Below are positions 24,423-33,068 of a stretch of 33,188 nucleotides of DNA, piece after piece (within the stretch, counting starts at the first letter, position 1; each line of letters starts with the position of its first letter). The position numbers were made by a program, and so were the translations under genes. A model generated the notes under the pieces. That model searched no databases, was not told the origin of the DNA, and saw nothing but the letters and a program-made list of their open reading frames with translations. This DNA comes from Acidobacteriota bacterium (GTDB lineage Bacteria > Actinomycetota > Acidimicrobiia > Spongiisociales > UBA5794). The stretch lies in the NCBI GenBank assembly GCA_022566415.1, contig JADFIY010000008.1:1-33188 (forward strand), given 5' to 3'.

Positions 24423-26044
24423 CACAACGTCCTCTCGTACAGGGCGATCAGCAAGATGTCATCCGCAGTCAGCGAGGCTCCCCAACCCGGCATTCGTCCA
24501 GTGCCGATCCCGTTGACACCGTAATTCGCCGCACTTGCCGATCCCTCGATGACGAACTCGACATGATCTTCGAGGGCCGGGAACTGCACGAGGGTGCGCC
24601 CGTCGTTGATGGCTGGTGCCCAGGCGCCCCGACCGGGGCCGACCTCGAACGTCGAACCGGCGCTGTAACCACCGGTGTGGCACCGGGCGCAAGTGCTGTT
24701 GAACAACCCGACGGCCCGGGTGGCGTCCTCCACGGAAACCGGCGCACCGGCCCGTTCACTCATGGCGGCAGCAACCTCGTCGAAGTCGACGGACCACGGC
24801 ATCAGCTCGGCGGACTGGTTCAGGAATTCGAGGCCCTCGAGCAATGGCTCGAGAAAGTCATCCTCCTTGTCCGCCTTGATTTGGATGAGCAGCAGGTCGC
24901 CCTTGAGAGCTTCAAGCATCCGTTCGGCAGCGTCGAGGTCCGGGATCGGGATGCCGGCGTCGTCGGTGTTGGTAAAGGCGTTTGTCGGATCGAAGGCAAT
25001 TTCGTATGCCTGTTGCTGGATGCGGTTCGCAGTTCCGTCGGCGTTGAACGCCAGCTCGGTGAGCTGCTCGTAGGAGATGTCGGCGATTTCGGTCAGACGC
25101 GGCTCGATGCCATCGGTGAGCCCATCGCGATCGGTGTCGAGGCCGGGCTCGTCGCAGGTGGTGAGGGCGAGCTTCGCCGACTCCGGTGTGCAGGTGCCTG
25201 CTCCTCCCATCAGGTCGAGCATCTCGTCGGTGAGGCCGCCGGTGACCTCGATGATGGCCTTGGCGTCGGTGACGTCGTCGATCCGTGCCTGCTGACGGTT
25301 GATGCGCACCTGGGTGGCTGTTTCTCCGGTCTCGACCCGCAGCACCGCCGCGGTTACCCGTTTGTCGGTCTTGGCAACGACATCAGCCTGCGGAATCTGC
25401 CTGGAGCGGATGTAGGCGATCACCTGATCTATCTCCTGCGATGTCATCGCGCCGCCCCCGAGGAGGCCGTTCGCCGGCATCGGGGTGCCCCGGCGCCCGT
25501 ACTCGACCACGAACTCGACCTCGCTCTCGTCGAATCGGTACAGCACGTCGTTGAGGGACGGCACCAACCAGGCCGACTCCACCCCGCTGCGTGGCTCGAC
25601 AAACTGGAAGACTCCGCCACCAAGGTCTTCGCCGTGGCATTCGAAGCACTCGAACTGATGGAACCACCTGTCGCCCTCGTCGATGTCGAGCTCGCTGAGC
25701 GTTTCGATCGCATCCGCCTGGCGATTGGCTTCGTTGAACGCGTACCACGGCAGCAAGATGGCCATGCCGGCTGCGGCGATCACCGCTGCCCGCAGCACTC
25801 TGGTGGTGTGCACGTTCTCCAACTCGTCGTCGGACATATACGGCGTCTGATTCAGCGGCAGACGCTCGCCGGTCGCAGACCGAGACCGGCGGCTGTTGAC
25901 GAACAGGTATGCCAACCAGGCGAGAAGTGCCACCATCACGAGGATGAGGACAACCGCCCCGATGCCGAAGCCGCCGCCCGTCGACGTAACTTCCGGTTGA
26001 GCCGCGGCGAAGACGATGAGGCGTGAGTTCAGCGCCTCAGACAC
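24422..26044 (-). CDS. Membrane-anchored diheme cytochrome c with Ca-binding-like insert
   Basis: Two CxxCH motifs (CFECH, CARCH); N-terminal TM segments; DTDRDGLTDG motif between the heme domains. Confidence 0.85.
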   Translation of the reverse strand: MSEALNSRLIVFAAAQPEVTSTGGGFGIGAVVLILVMVALLAWLAYLFVNSRRSRSATGERLPLNQTPYMSDDELENVHTTRVLRAAVIAAAGMAILLPWYAFNEANRQADAIETLSELDIDEGDRWFHQFECFECHGEDLGGGVFQFVEPRSGVESAWLVPSLNDVLYRFDESEVEFVVEYGRRGTPMPANGLLGGGAMTSQEIDQVIAYIRSRQIPQADVVAKTDKRVTAAVLRVETGETATQVRINRQQARIDDVTDAKAIIEVTGGLTDEMLDLMGGAGTCTPESAKLALTTCDEPGLDTDRDGLTDGIEPRLTEIADISYEQLTELAFNADGTANRIQQQAYEIAFDPTNAFTNTDDAGIPIPDLDAAERMLEALKGDLLLIQIKADKEDDFLEPLLEGLEFLNQSAELMPWSVDFDEVAAAMSERAGAPVSVEDATRAVGLFNSTCARCHTGGYSAGSTFEVGPGRGAWAPAINDGRTLVQFPALEDHVEFVIEGSASAANYGVNGIGTGRMPGWGASLTADDILLIALYERTL

Positions 26045-26900
26045 AGAACGGGCCCTGCGGGTATTGCGCCGTCTTGTTCTTGGAACGAGCGGTCTCGACG
26101 ATCACTCCGGTCTGGATGATGAGGTCGCCGGCGTCGTTCACTTCGACTCCGAATCGGTCGAGGTTCCTCGGGGCCGGTCCTGCTTCATATTCCCCGTGGA
26201 TGTTGTACTTGGAGCCGTGGCAGGGGCACTCGAAGCCCTGCGATGGAACGCAGCTCGGCACCCGGCAACCAAGATGGACACACTTCTGCCACAAGGCCAT
26301 GACGCCGACGCCGTCGGCTTCGCCACCGGCAATGACGAACGGGGTGTTTTCGAACGAGGACCCTTCGAGCTGGTCGAGATCGAAGGTGACGAGCCAGGAT
26401 TGGGCGGACGCCCTGAACAGCGGGACGACGGCGCCGGCGACGCTGATCTCTCTCTTGATCTCCTCGAGGTTGCCGACGTTGACCGGTGAACCGAACCCAC
26501 CCCTCAGCTTCGGCCAGATGAAGGCAAGGGAGGCGAGCGCAAACTGGAGAAGGAACAATCCGAACACGGCGAGGAGCGCCCGGTTGAAGAACTGCCGTCT
26601 GGTGACGTTGTATTCAGCGACGGTGACTTCGATTTGATCGGTGAGCGGGTCGGCCGTTGCCTCCGGTGGCGCCTCGACGACGGTGGCAACGGCAGCAACC
26701 GTGACTTCGTCGTCGGCGGCCTGTTGCTCGGCCTTCATGGCTCGCGACGCCTCGTCGGCCTGTCTCGCCTTGACGTCGAGCTCTTCGACGGTAACCGGCC
26801 CTGCCGAAGGGTCGCGCCTGAAGGCGACCGCGAAGATCCCGAGCACGGCGAGCGCTCCGGTGATGAGGATGCCGATGATGAAGATGCTTGTTGCGTCCAT
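26037..26900 (-). CDS. qcrA: Rieske 2Fe-2S protein (QcrA-like)
   Basis: CVHLGC...CPCHGSKYNIHGEYEAGPAPRNLDRF. Confidence 0.92.
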   Translation of the reverse strand: MDATSIFIIGILITGALAVLGIFAVAFRRDPSAGPVTVEELDVKARQADEASRAMKAEQQAADDEVTVAAVATVVEAPPEATADPLTDQIEVTVAEYNVTRRQFFNRALLAVFGLFLLQFALASLAFIWPKLRGGFGSPVNVGNLEEIKREISVAGAVVPLFRASAQSWLVTFDLDQLEGSSFENTPFVIAGGEADGVGVMALWQKCVHLGCRVPSCVPSQGFECPCHGSKYNIHGEYEAGPAPRNLDRFGVEVNDAGDLIIQTGVIVETARSKNKTAQYPQGPFCV

Positions 26901-26903
26901 GTC

Positions 26904-27830
26904 CTAGTCGAGAATCGTCAATAGGTCGTCGAAGAAAATGCCGTCTCGCCATGGGAACACGAAGTTGAACCCGGGTCCCCTGAAGAAGGAGCCGAAGATG
27001 GTGAGGATCGCCGCCGCGACAATGAAGAAGGTGAAGATCATGATGGCCAGCTTGCGGTCGGAGGGCCGGATCGACGGGTTTCGGTCCACATAGGGGATGA
27101 ACATCAGCGCGATCAGGCCGAACGTTGGGATGAACACTCCTGCCACCATCGGGTCGAAGTAGGCCAGCAGCTCCTGAAGCCCGAGGAAGTACCACGGCGC
27201 CTTGGACGGGTTCGGCTGCTCATTGAAGTTGGCGAACTCGAGGAGCGGTGCGTCGACGAAGATCGAAACAGCAGTCAGGACCACCAGGATCACAAGCAAC
27301 GCCACAAACTCGATCGCCAGCAGATGTGGCCAGACGCTCACCTTGTCCGTCGGTTCCCGCTTGACCTGCTGGATCGCTCCCGCTTTGACGACGGTGAGCA
27401 GGCGCTGGGTGCGAACTCCCTCGGGAACCGCGGGGGCGGGAGCGGGGGCTGTGGTGGTCGGCGGCGGGGCGGTGGCAACCGCGGTTCCCCCACCGGCAGG
27501 GGTGGCGATGGTCGGGTCTGGTAGCCCGTCGTGCTTGGCCCTTGCCCGCGTCGCGCGCAGCAATATTGCCTCCGGCACCCCGGTCTCTACAGACAAGGCA
27601 GCGACGTCGATGCCGCCGTTACCTGATGCAACCGGCGGCGCTGCCGGTGCGGTCTCGGGAGGGGCAGGGGCAGGAGCTGGTTCGGTTTCCGCAGGAGCCG
27701 GTTCGGCCGGCGACGATGCTGCAGGAGCTTCCCCGGTCATCTCGGCGAGTACCTCTTCGACCGGGCGACCTTCCGCCTTCGCTCTGGCCTCTGCCGAGCG
27801 CCGCAGGATGTCTTCTGGGATGTCGGCCAC
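26904..27830 (-). CDS. Cytochrome b C-terminal half (subunit IV-like) with N-terminal mini-domain repeats and Pro/Ala linkers
   Basis: NPSKAPWYFLGLQELLAYFDPMVAGVFIPTFGL is subunit IV-like; GGAGGAGCCC-GTG start; N-terminal repeats DIPEDILRRSAEARAKAEG.. and GVPEAILLRATRARAKHDG.. Confidence 0.85.
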   Translation of the reverse strand: MADIPEDILRRSAEARAKAEGRPVEEVLAEMTGEAPAASSPAEPAPAETEPAPAPAPPETAPAAPPVASGNGGIDVAALSVETGVPEAILLRATRARAKHDGLPDPTIATPAGGGTAVATAPPPTTTAPAPAPAVPEGVRTQRLLTVVKAGAIQQVKREPTDKVSVWPHLLAIEFVALLVILVVLTAVSIFVDAPLLEFANFNEQPNPSKAPWYFLGLQELLAYFDPMVAGVFIPTFGLIALMFIPYVDRNPSIRPSDRKLAIMIFTFFIVAAAILTIFGSFFRGPGFNFVFPWRDGIFFDDLLTILD

Positions 27831-27840
27831 GGGCTCCTCC

Positions 27841-28617
27841 TTAGAGCGGACCGGATACGCCGCCGTCTTTACGCACCCGCCAGAAGTGCACGGACATGAA
27901 CAGCACGATGATGAACGGGAGGAACAACACGTGGAGCACATACCACCGCAGCAGCGTGTCCGCTGAGATCTGCACCCCCCCGATCAGAGCGAAACTGACG
28001 CTATCTCCGAACACCGGCGCATACGACCCCATCGTCGAACCGACGGTGAAGGCCCACAGCGCCAGCTGATCCCACGGGAGTAGGTAGCCGCTGAACGACA
28101 GCAGCAGCGTCAGCAGCAACAGGATGACGCCGACGACCCAGTTGAACTCCCGAGGTGGCTTGTAGGCGCCGTGATAGAACACTCGCGTCATGTGGAGGAA
28201 CACAGTCAGCACCATGAGGTGCGCTCCCCACCGATGCATGTTGCGCACGAACTGGCCGAAGGCGACGTCTGTAGCAAGCGCCTGGATGTCGATGTACGCC
28301 TGGGGCGACGTTGGCCGGTAGTAGAACATGAGGAAGATCCCGGTGATGGTCAGCACCACGAACAGGAAGAACGACAGGCCCCCGAGGCACAGGGTGTAGG
28401 ACAGGCGGACCCCATGCCGCTTCACCTTGACCGGGTGCAGGTGGTACATCACGTTGTTCATCACCACGTAGGAGCGGTTCCTCGGTGTGTCCGAGTACCC
28501 ACCTCGAAACGGTGAGCCGGGCCGGAAGATCGAGGTCCACACCTGGCTGGAGCGAAACTGCTCGGACAAATCGTTGAGCAGCCCGGTGATCCCTCCGTTG
28601 CCGTTACCTTCCGCCAC
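27841..28617 (-). CDS. qcrB: Cytochrome b N-terminal half (b6-like QcrB)
   Basis: [87 protein letters not shown] motif as in b6. Confidence 0.92.
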   Translation of the reverse strand: MAEGNGNGGITGLLNDLSEQFRSSQVWTSIFRPGSPFRGGYSDTPRNRSYVVMNNVMYHLHPVKVKRHGVRLSYTLCLGGLSFFLFVVLTITGIFLMFYYRPTSPQAYIDIQALATDVAFGQFVRNMHRWGAHLMVLTVFLHMTRVFYHGAYKPPREFNWVVGVILLLLTLLLSFSGYLLPWDQLALWAFTVGSTMGSYAPVFGDSVSFALIGGVQISADTLLRWYVLHVLFLPFIIVLFMSVHFWRVRKDGGVSGPL

Positions 28618-28650
28618 CTGTTCCCTCTCTGGTTCCTGGCTGTTTCACGT

Positions 28651-29097
28651 TCAAGTCCGCAATCCGTACGCGTACCCGTTCTTGAAGTCTCGTTGCCCGG
28701 TATCCAATTCCCATGGTGCGTTGGTGAATTCGACCGCATTCTCGGCGAGCGAGCCGGCGAACTTACCGAGGCTGATCACCCCGGTCGGGCAGCGGTCGAC
28801 GCACAAGGCGCACCGGGTGCATTCGTCCTCGTCGACGATGAACACGCCTTGGTTCTCTGCGTCGTCGGCCGGGTTGTCGACGTTCGCTGCCTCGGCGATC
28901 ACGTCGACGGACAGGTAGTGGATGCACTTCCATGGGCAAATGTCGACGCAGCCCTCGCAGAGGATGCATTCGGCCTCATCGATGTGCAGGAACTGCTTTG
29001 GTTTCACCGCCGCGGTCAGGTAGTCCCCTTCGACGGCGGCGAGCTGATAATCGTCGCGCATCGGCGGTATCTCGAACCAAACATCACTCTTCGCCAT
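28651..29097 (-). CDS. 2x[4Fe-4S] ferredoxin-like protein in the respiratory operon
   Basis: CILCEGCVDICPWKC and CTRCALCVDRCPTG. Confidence 0.88.
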   Translation of the reverse strand: MAKSDVWFEIPPMRDDYQLAAVEGDYLTAAVKPKQFLHIDEAECILCEGCVDICPWKCIHYLSVDVIAEAANVDNPADDAENQGVFIVDEDECTRCALCVDRCPTGVISLGKFAGSLAENAVEFTNAPWELDTGQRDFKNGYAYGLRT

Positions 29098-29669
29098 CAG
29101 TCCTCCACGCGGATGGGTCGGCCGTATTCGGAGATTCGCTGCGGCTTCGGCTGGTCCTTCTTCTTGTCATAGTTCTGCCAGAGGACCATGGCGGCGGCCA
29201 CCACGATCAGGGTCGTGAACGCGTACCCGCCGACGACCATGTCCTTGAACGTCTCGTAGGTGATCGTGAGCTCATTGCCGAGCACGAGGACGGGCGGGAT
29301 GGTGAGGAGGGTCCTCGCCGATGTCCACTCCAGCGGACCTTGCGCCAGCGTCAGCATCTGATTGGGGATGACGCCGAACACGATGATCATGAGAGCGGTG
29401 AACAGGCCGGCACCCAGGGTCGCCGTCACCCAGGTCAGCGGGCGATCGTAGACAAAGGCCAACGTGGCCCCAGCCATGGCAAGCAGCACCCCGCCCAGCG
29501 CGATGTTCTGGGCGATCGTTACCCATAACCAGCCGCGTGGGACCAGCGAGTACACCTCGGCTCCGAGGTCGTCCAGCACCGGCGCCTCGGTGGCATGCAC
29601 GAGCCATGAGCCGACGATGACGGTGACTAGGCCAATCGCAATCGCGGCCAAACCGATGCCGAGCTTCAC
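29097..29669 (-). CDS. Four-TM membrane protein of unknown function, first gene of the respiratory operon
   Basis: 190-aa hydrophobic ORF; TGATG overlap with the ferredoxin gene. Confidence 0.72.
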   Translation of the reverse strand: MKLGIGLAAIAIGLVTVIVGSWLVHATEAPVLDDLGAEVYSLVPRGWLWVTIAQNIALGGVLLAMAGATLAFVYDRPLTWVTATLGAGLFTALMIIVFGVIPNQMLTLAQGPLEWTSARTLLTIPPVLVLGNELTITYETFKDMVVGGYAFTTLIVVAAAMVLWQNYDKKKDQPKPQRISEYGRPIRVED

Positions 29670-29812
29670 TCGATCGCTCAGTGGATCCTCCTCCTGGTCT
29701 GTGCCAATTGTATAGCCGGTTCGAAGCAGCGGAAATCATCGGCACACTCTCGGTCCACGCGAGGCTCGCGGCTAGGCTTTCGCCCGCCGCGATGGAGCCG
29801 GAATGAGACGAC

Positions 29813-31756
29813 GTGGAGGGCAGCGGGCACGTGACCGCGGACATCGACGCTGGAGAGAGCGCAACCGGGTCGATGGATTCCGGTGAAGACGGCGCAGGTG
29901 GTCGCGTCGTCGGAGCCCACCTGACGCTGGCGATCCTGTTCTTCATCGTCGCCATCATCGGGGCGACCATCGCCGCCTACCAGCTCGCCGTTCCCGGGTC
30001 CCTCGACGGCATCGCCTTCCTGTCCTATGGCCGGCTCACCCCGATCGTGACCAGCCTGTTCCTGTACGGATGGTTGACCCTCGGCTTCCTCGCCGCCGTG
30101 CATCACGTACTCCCTCGCGTCGCCGGACGGCCGCTGGTCGCCACGATCACGGCGCACCTCTCGATGGCGCTCATCGCTATCGGCGTGGTGGTCGGCTCGA
30201 TCGGCATCGCCTTCGGCCAGAGCGAGGGCCGCCCCTACCTCGAGATGCCGCTCTACGCCGACGCCCTCATCATCGTCGGGTTGGCCCTCGCTGCGTTCGT
30301 GGCGACGAGGAACGTGGCGCCAAGCAGAGAACATATGGTTCCTGCTCAGTGGTACATGCTCGCTGCTACGTGGTGGGCGGTGCTCGCCGTCCTGATCGGC
30401 AACGTGCCAGGAGTCACCGGATTCGCCGGTGCCATGCAAACCGGATTTTTCCGGGCTGCCATAACAGGCTTCTGGTTTGCCGCAGCCGGAATCGGGCTCA
30501 TCTACTACCTCATTCCCCGCATCGTCGGCACCCCCGGCCCGATGCGGGCATCGTCGTTATCCGCCCTTGGGTTCTGGTCGCTCGCCGTGGTGTGGGCATC
30601 CACGGGTCCTGTCATGTTCATCTACGGCCCAGGGCCCGGCTGGTACGAGACCGTTGGCGTCGCCTTCTCGATTGGCCTGCTCGTTCCGGTGCTGATCATC
30701 GTGGCCGACTTCTTTGTTGCTATGCGCGGCCAGTGGCTCCACGTCACCGAGCGGGGGCTCCTCTCCTTCATCCTTCTCGGTGCTTTCCTCTTCGTGCTCA
30801 TCCCGGTACAGAACCTCACCCAAGCACTGCGCACGTCGAGTGCCGCCGTCCAATTCACCGAGTGGGTACCCGCCGCCGATACCCTCGCCTACGTTGGCGC
30901 TTTTTCGCTGTGGCTGTTCGCGCTCGCCTACGACATCAAGGGACCCGGTGCCGCCGGCACCGAGAGAGCAACCTGGCATCTGCGATTGTCGCTGGTCGGG
31001 CTGTTCATCATTCTTGCTGCGATGTGGATGGGCGGCGCCGTCACCGGATTCACCTGGGCGGCCGGGGCCAATTCGGGGGAGTTCACCTCGTTCGGTGACG
31101 GATGGGCGCAAGTCGACAACGCCCTTGCTCCGTATCTCAGCATCCGGGCTATCGGTACCGGTTTCTTTGCCTTTGCGCAGATCCTCCTCCTTTCCGTCGT
31201 CATCGGGCGCTCTAGGAAGGACGCCCCGCTTGCGGTGACCGAGGTCCCGCCGCTCGATCTGGATATCGCGGGCGAGCCCGGGTCGCCGTCGTGGATATCG
31301 TTGCGATTCGGTGTGGTGGCGCTGTTCTTCTTGGCCCTCGTGTTGACGGTGCTGCTCCCCTCCTTCGACCCCGAGGTGGATAACGGTACGGTCCTCGGCG
31401 ACCGTGATCGGGTGTACCCCGAGGGCTCTACGGTTGCCGCGGGGCGCGCCGTCTACATCCAGGAAGGGTGTTATTACTGCCACACCCAGGAGGTGCGGCC
31501 GATCATTACCGATGTCGGGCTGGGCCAGGTGAGCCGGGCCGGCGACTATGTCCACGAGACGCCGGCGCTCCCAGGTGTGGAGCGTCTCGGGCCCGATCTC
31601 ATGCACGTCGCCGGCCGCTACTCCAACGCCGGCGTGCTGAAGTCCCGGCTCATTGATCCTCGCGGATCGCGCTCGTGGTCGATCATGCCGTCGTACGAGC
31701 GGTTGTCCGACGAGGATCTTGATGCCCTGACCACTTATCTGATGTCGCTGAGGTAG
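29813..31756 (+). CDS. CcoN-like/CcoO-like fusion; CcoN scaffold apparently without heme-copper ligands, CcoO domain with intact heme c motif
   Basis: LSYGRLTPIVTSLFLYG, GFFRAAITGFWFAAAGIGLIYYLIPRI, STGPVMFIYGPGPGW, FTEWVPAADTLAYVGAF align with CcoN ligand motifs but lack His; EGCYYCHTQEVRPIITDVGLG...SIMPSYERLSDEDLDALTTYL is CcoO-like. Confidence 0.85.
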   Translation: MEGSGHVTADIDAGESATGSMDSGEDGAGGRVVGAHLTLAILFFIVAIIGATIAAYQLAVPGSLDGIAFLSYGRLTPIVTSLFLYGWLTLGFLAAVHHVLPRVAGRPLVATITAHLSMALIAIGVVVGSIGIAFGQSEGRPYLEMPLYADALIIVGLALAAFVATRNVAPSREHMVPAQWYMLAATWWAVLAVLIGNVPGVTGFAGAMQTGFFRAAITGFWFAAAGIGLIYYLIPRIVGTPGPMRASSLSALGFWSLAVVWASTGPVMFIYGPGPGWYETVGVAFSIGLLVPVLIIVADFFVAMRGQWLHVTERGLLSFILLGAFLFVLIPVQNLTQALRTSSAAVQFTEWVPAADTLAYVGAFSLWLFALAYDIKGPGAAGTERATWHLRLSLVGLFIILAAMWMGGAVTGFTWAAGANSGEFTSFGDGWAQVDNALAPYLSIRAIGTGFFAFAQILLLSVVIGRSRKDAPLAVTEVPPLDLDIAGEPGSPSWISLRFGVVALFFLALVLTVLLPSFDPEVDNGTVLGDRDRVYPEGSTVAAGRAVYIQEGCYYCHTQEVRPIITDVGLGQVSRAGDYVHETPALPGVERLGPDLMHVAGRYSNAGVLKSRLIDPRGSRSWSIMPSYERLSDEDLDALTTYLMSLR

Positions 31757-31759
31757 TCG

Positions 31760-32857
31760 ATGGCCGAATCATTCGACGAACTCGAATCCAGCATCGGCGT
31801 ACCCGCTGATCTCCTGCAACGCGCCGCCGCCGCCAGGGCAGAGGCAGACGGTAGGACGACGGAGGCGATCATCGCCGAGTGGTCGGGCGGAGAACCTCCT
31901 GTCGCGGCGCCTGCACCGGCCGCAGGCGGAGAGACCGAACCGACCGCGGATGCGGCCGGATTGCCGTCGGCCGAGTCGTTGATCGGCGAGGCGCTGGTGA
32001 CGGCGGCCGCCGAAGCCAAAGGGATCCCTGCGTCGTTGACGGAACGATCTGCCAGGGCGCGGGCTGAGGCAGACGGCGTTTCGGTGGAACAGGTCATGCG
32101 GGACTGGGTTGTGGAGGCCGGGTTGGCGACGGCCGAAGTTGCCGCAGCTGCGCCGGCTCCAACGACGCCGGAGCCGGCGGCGACCCCAGCTGTGGCTCCG
32201 GCATCGCCCGCCGCAGCAACCCCCGCAGTGGAAGAGCCCGCCGCGCCGGCTGTCGAAGTGCTGCCACCGACGGTGCCGGTCGATGAGGCAGCCGACGAGG
32301 AGGAAGTGGAGCAGCGCATCAGTCGATACCCAGCCTGGCTGGCGGCGGTGCTGGTTGTAATTCCGCTGCTGGCGGCGCTGTACGTCGTTGTGGTTCCGAA
32401 CCAGCCGATTTGCGGAAGCGCCGGTCAGCTCGCCGTCGATCCGGCAACTGGGCTCGCCGCCAACTGTGACGGGTCGGCGTTCGGCGAGCACGAGGCCAGC
32501 AACGTCCGGTTCGGCGCCGAGATCTTCGCGGCCTCCTGTGCCGTCTGTCACGGCGCCACGGGGGCCGGCGGGGCAGGCCCAGCGTTGGCCGGCGGCGCCG
32601 TGCTCGAGACCTTTCTCGAAGGTGCGTGCCAGTCGCACATCGAGTGGGTGACGCTGGGCTCTGCCGGCTGGCCCGATGCAACCTACGGGGCGCAGAACAA
32701 GCCGGTCGCCGGCGGAATGCCTTCGTTTGGGCGCCTCACCGAGACCGAGTTGGCCCAGGTGGTGCTGTACGAACGGGTTGCGCTCGGTGGCGAGGACGAG
32801 GAAGCTGCCGAAGAAGAATGCGGATTCGCCGAAGAGGGCGAAGCCGCCACAGGCTGA
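31760..32857 (+). CDS. Membrane-anchored monoheme cytochrome c with two N-terminal mini-domain repeats on Pro/Ala-rich linkers
   Basis: CAVCHGATGAGGAGPALAGG; TM RYPAWLAAVLVVIPLLAALYVVVV; repeats GVPADLLQRAAAARAEADG.. and GIPASLTERSARARAEADG.. Confidence 0.85.
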   Translation: MAESFDELESSIGVPADLLQRAAAARAEADGRTTEAIIAEWSGGEPPVAAPAPAAGGETEPTADAAGLPSAESLIGEALVTAAAEAKGIPASLTERSARARAEADGVSVEQVMRDWVVEAGLATAEVAAAAPAPTTPEPAATPAVAPASPAAATPAVEEPAAPAVEVLPPTVPVDEAADEEEVEQRISRYPAWLAAVLVVIPLLAALYVVVVPNQPICGSAGQLAVDPATGLAANCDGSAFGEHEASNVRFGAEIFAASCAVCHGATGAGGAGPALAGGAVLETFLEGACQSHIEWVTLGSAGWPDATYGAQNKPVAGGMPSFGRLTETELAQVVLYERVALGGEDEEAAEEECGFAEEGEAATG

Positions 32858-33024
32858 TCGCAAGTCGCAAGTCGCAAGTCGCAAGTCGCAAGTCGCAAGT
32901 CCCAAGTCGCAAGTCCCAAGTCGCAAGGGATCAGTGACCCAAGCCCGGTAACTGGGAACTGGAAACGAACTGGGTTTCCGGCCACCGGCCACTCGGAAGT
33001 GGGGACTGGGAACTGGCAACTCTG
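32858..33024. repeat. Heptanucleotide array starting at the base after the stop codon: TCGCAAG x6, then alternating TCCCAAG/TCGCAAG, then degenerate units
   Basis: Ten heptamers at 32858-32927, then ...CTGGGAA/ACCGGCC-type units in apparent 7-bp register. Confidence 0.92.
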
Positions 33025-33068
33025 CACACCGAGATACGGGTGCCCAGCCGGCATCTATTCTCGTCACT

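Noticed and set aside
24563-26026. 487-aa plus-strand ORF
   Set aside because: Fully antisense to the diheme cytochrome c gene, which has clear CxxCH motifs.
29813-31756. Functional cbb3 cytochrome oxidase annotation
   Set aside because: Expected heme and CuB histidines appear absent from the aligned positions, so oxidase activity should not be assumed.
32626-33054. ORFs with periodic peptides (ASRKSQVASRKSQV, LATCDLRLATCDLR)
   Set aside because: Heptamer DNA repeats translate to 7-aa periodic peptides in every frame; not protein-coding evidence. The same applies at 1559-1904 and 14501-14863.
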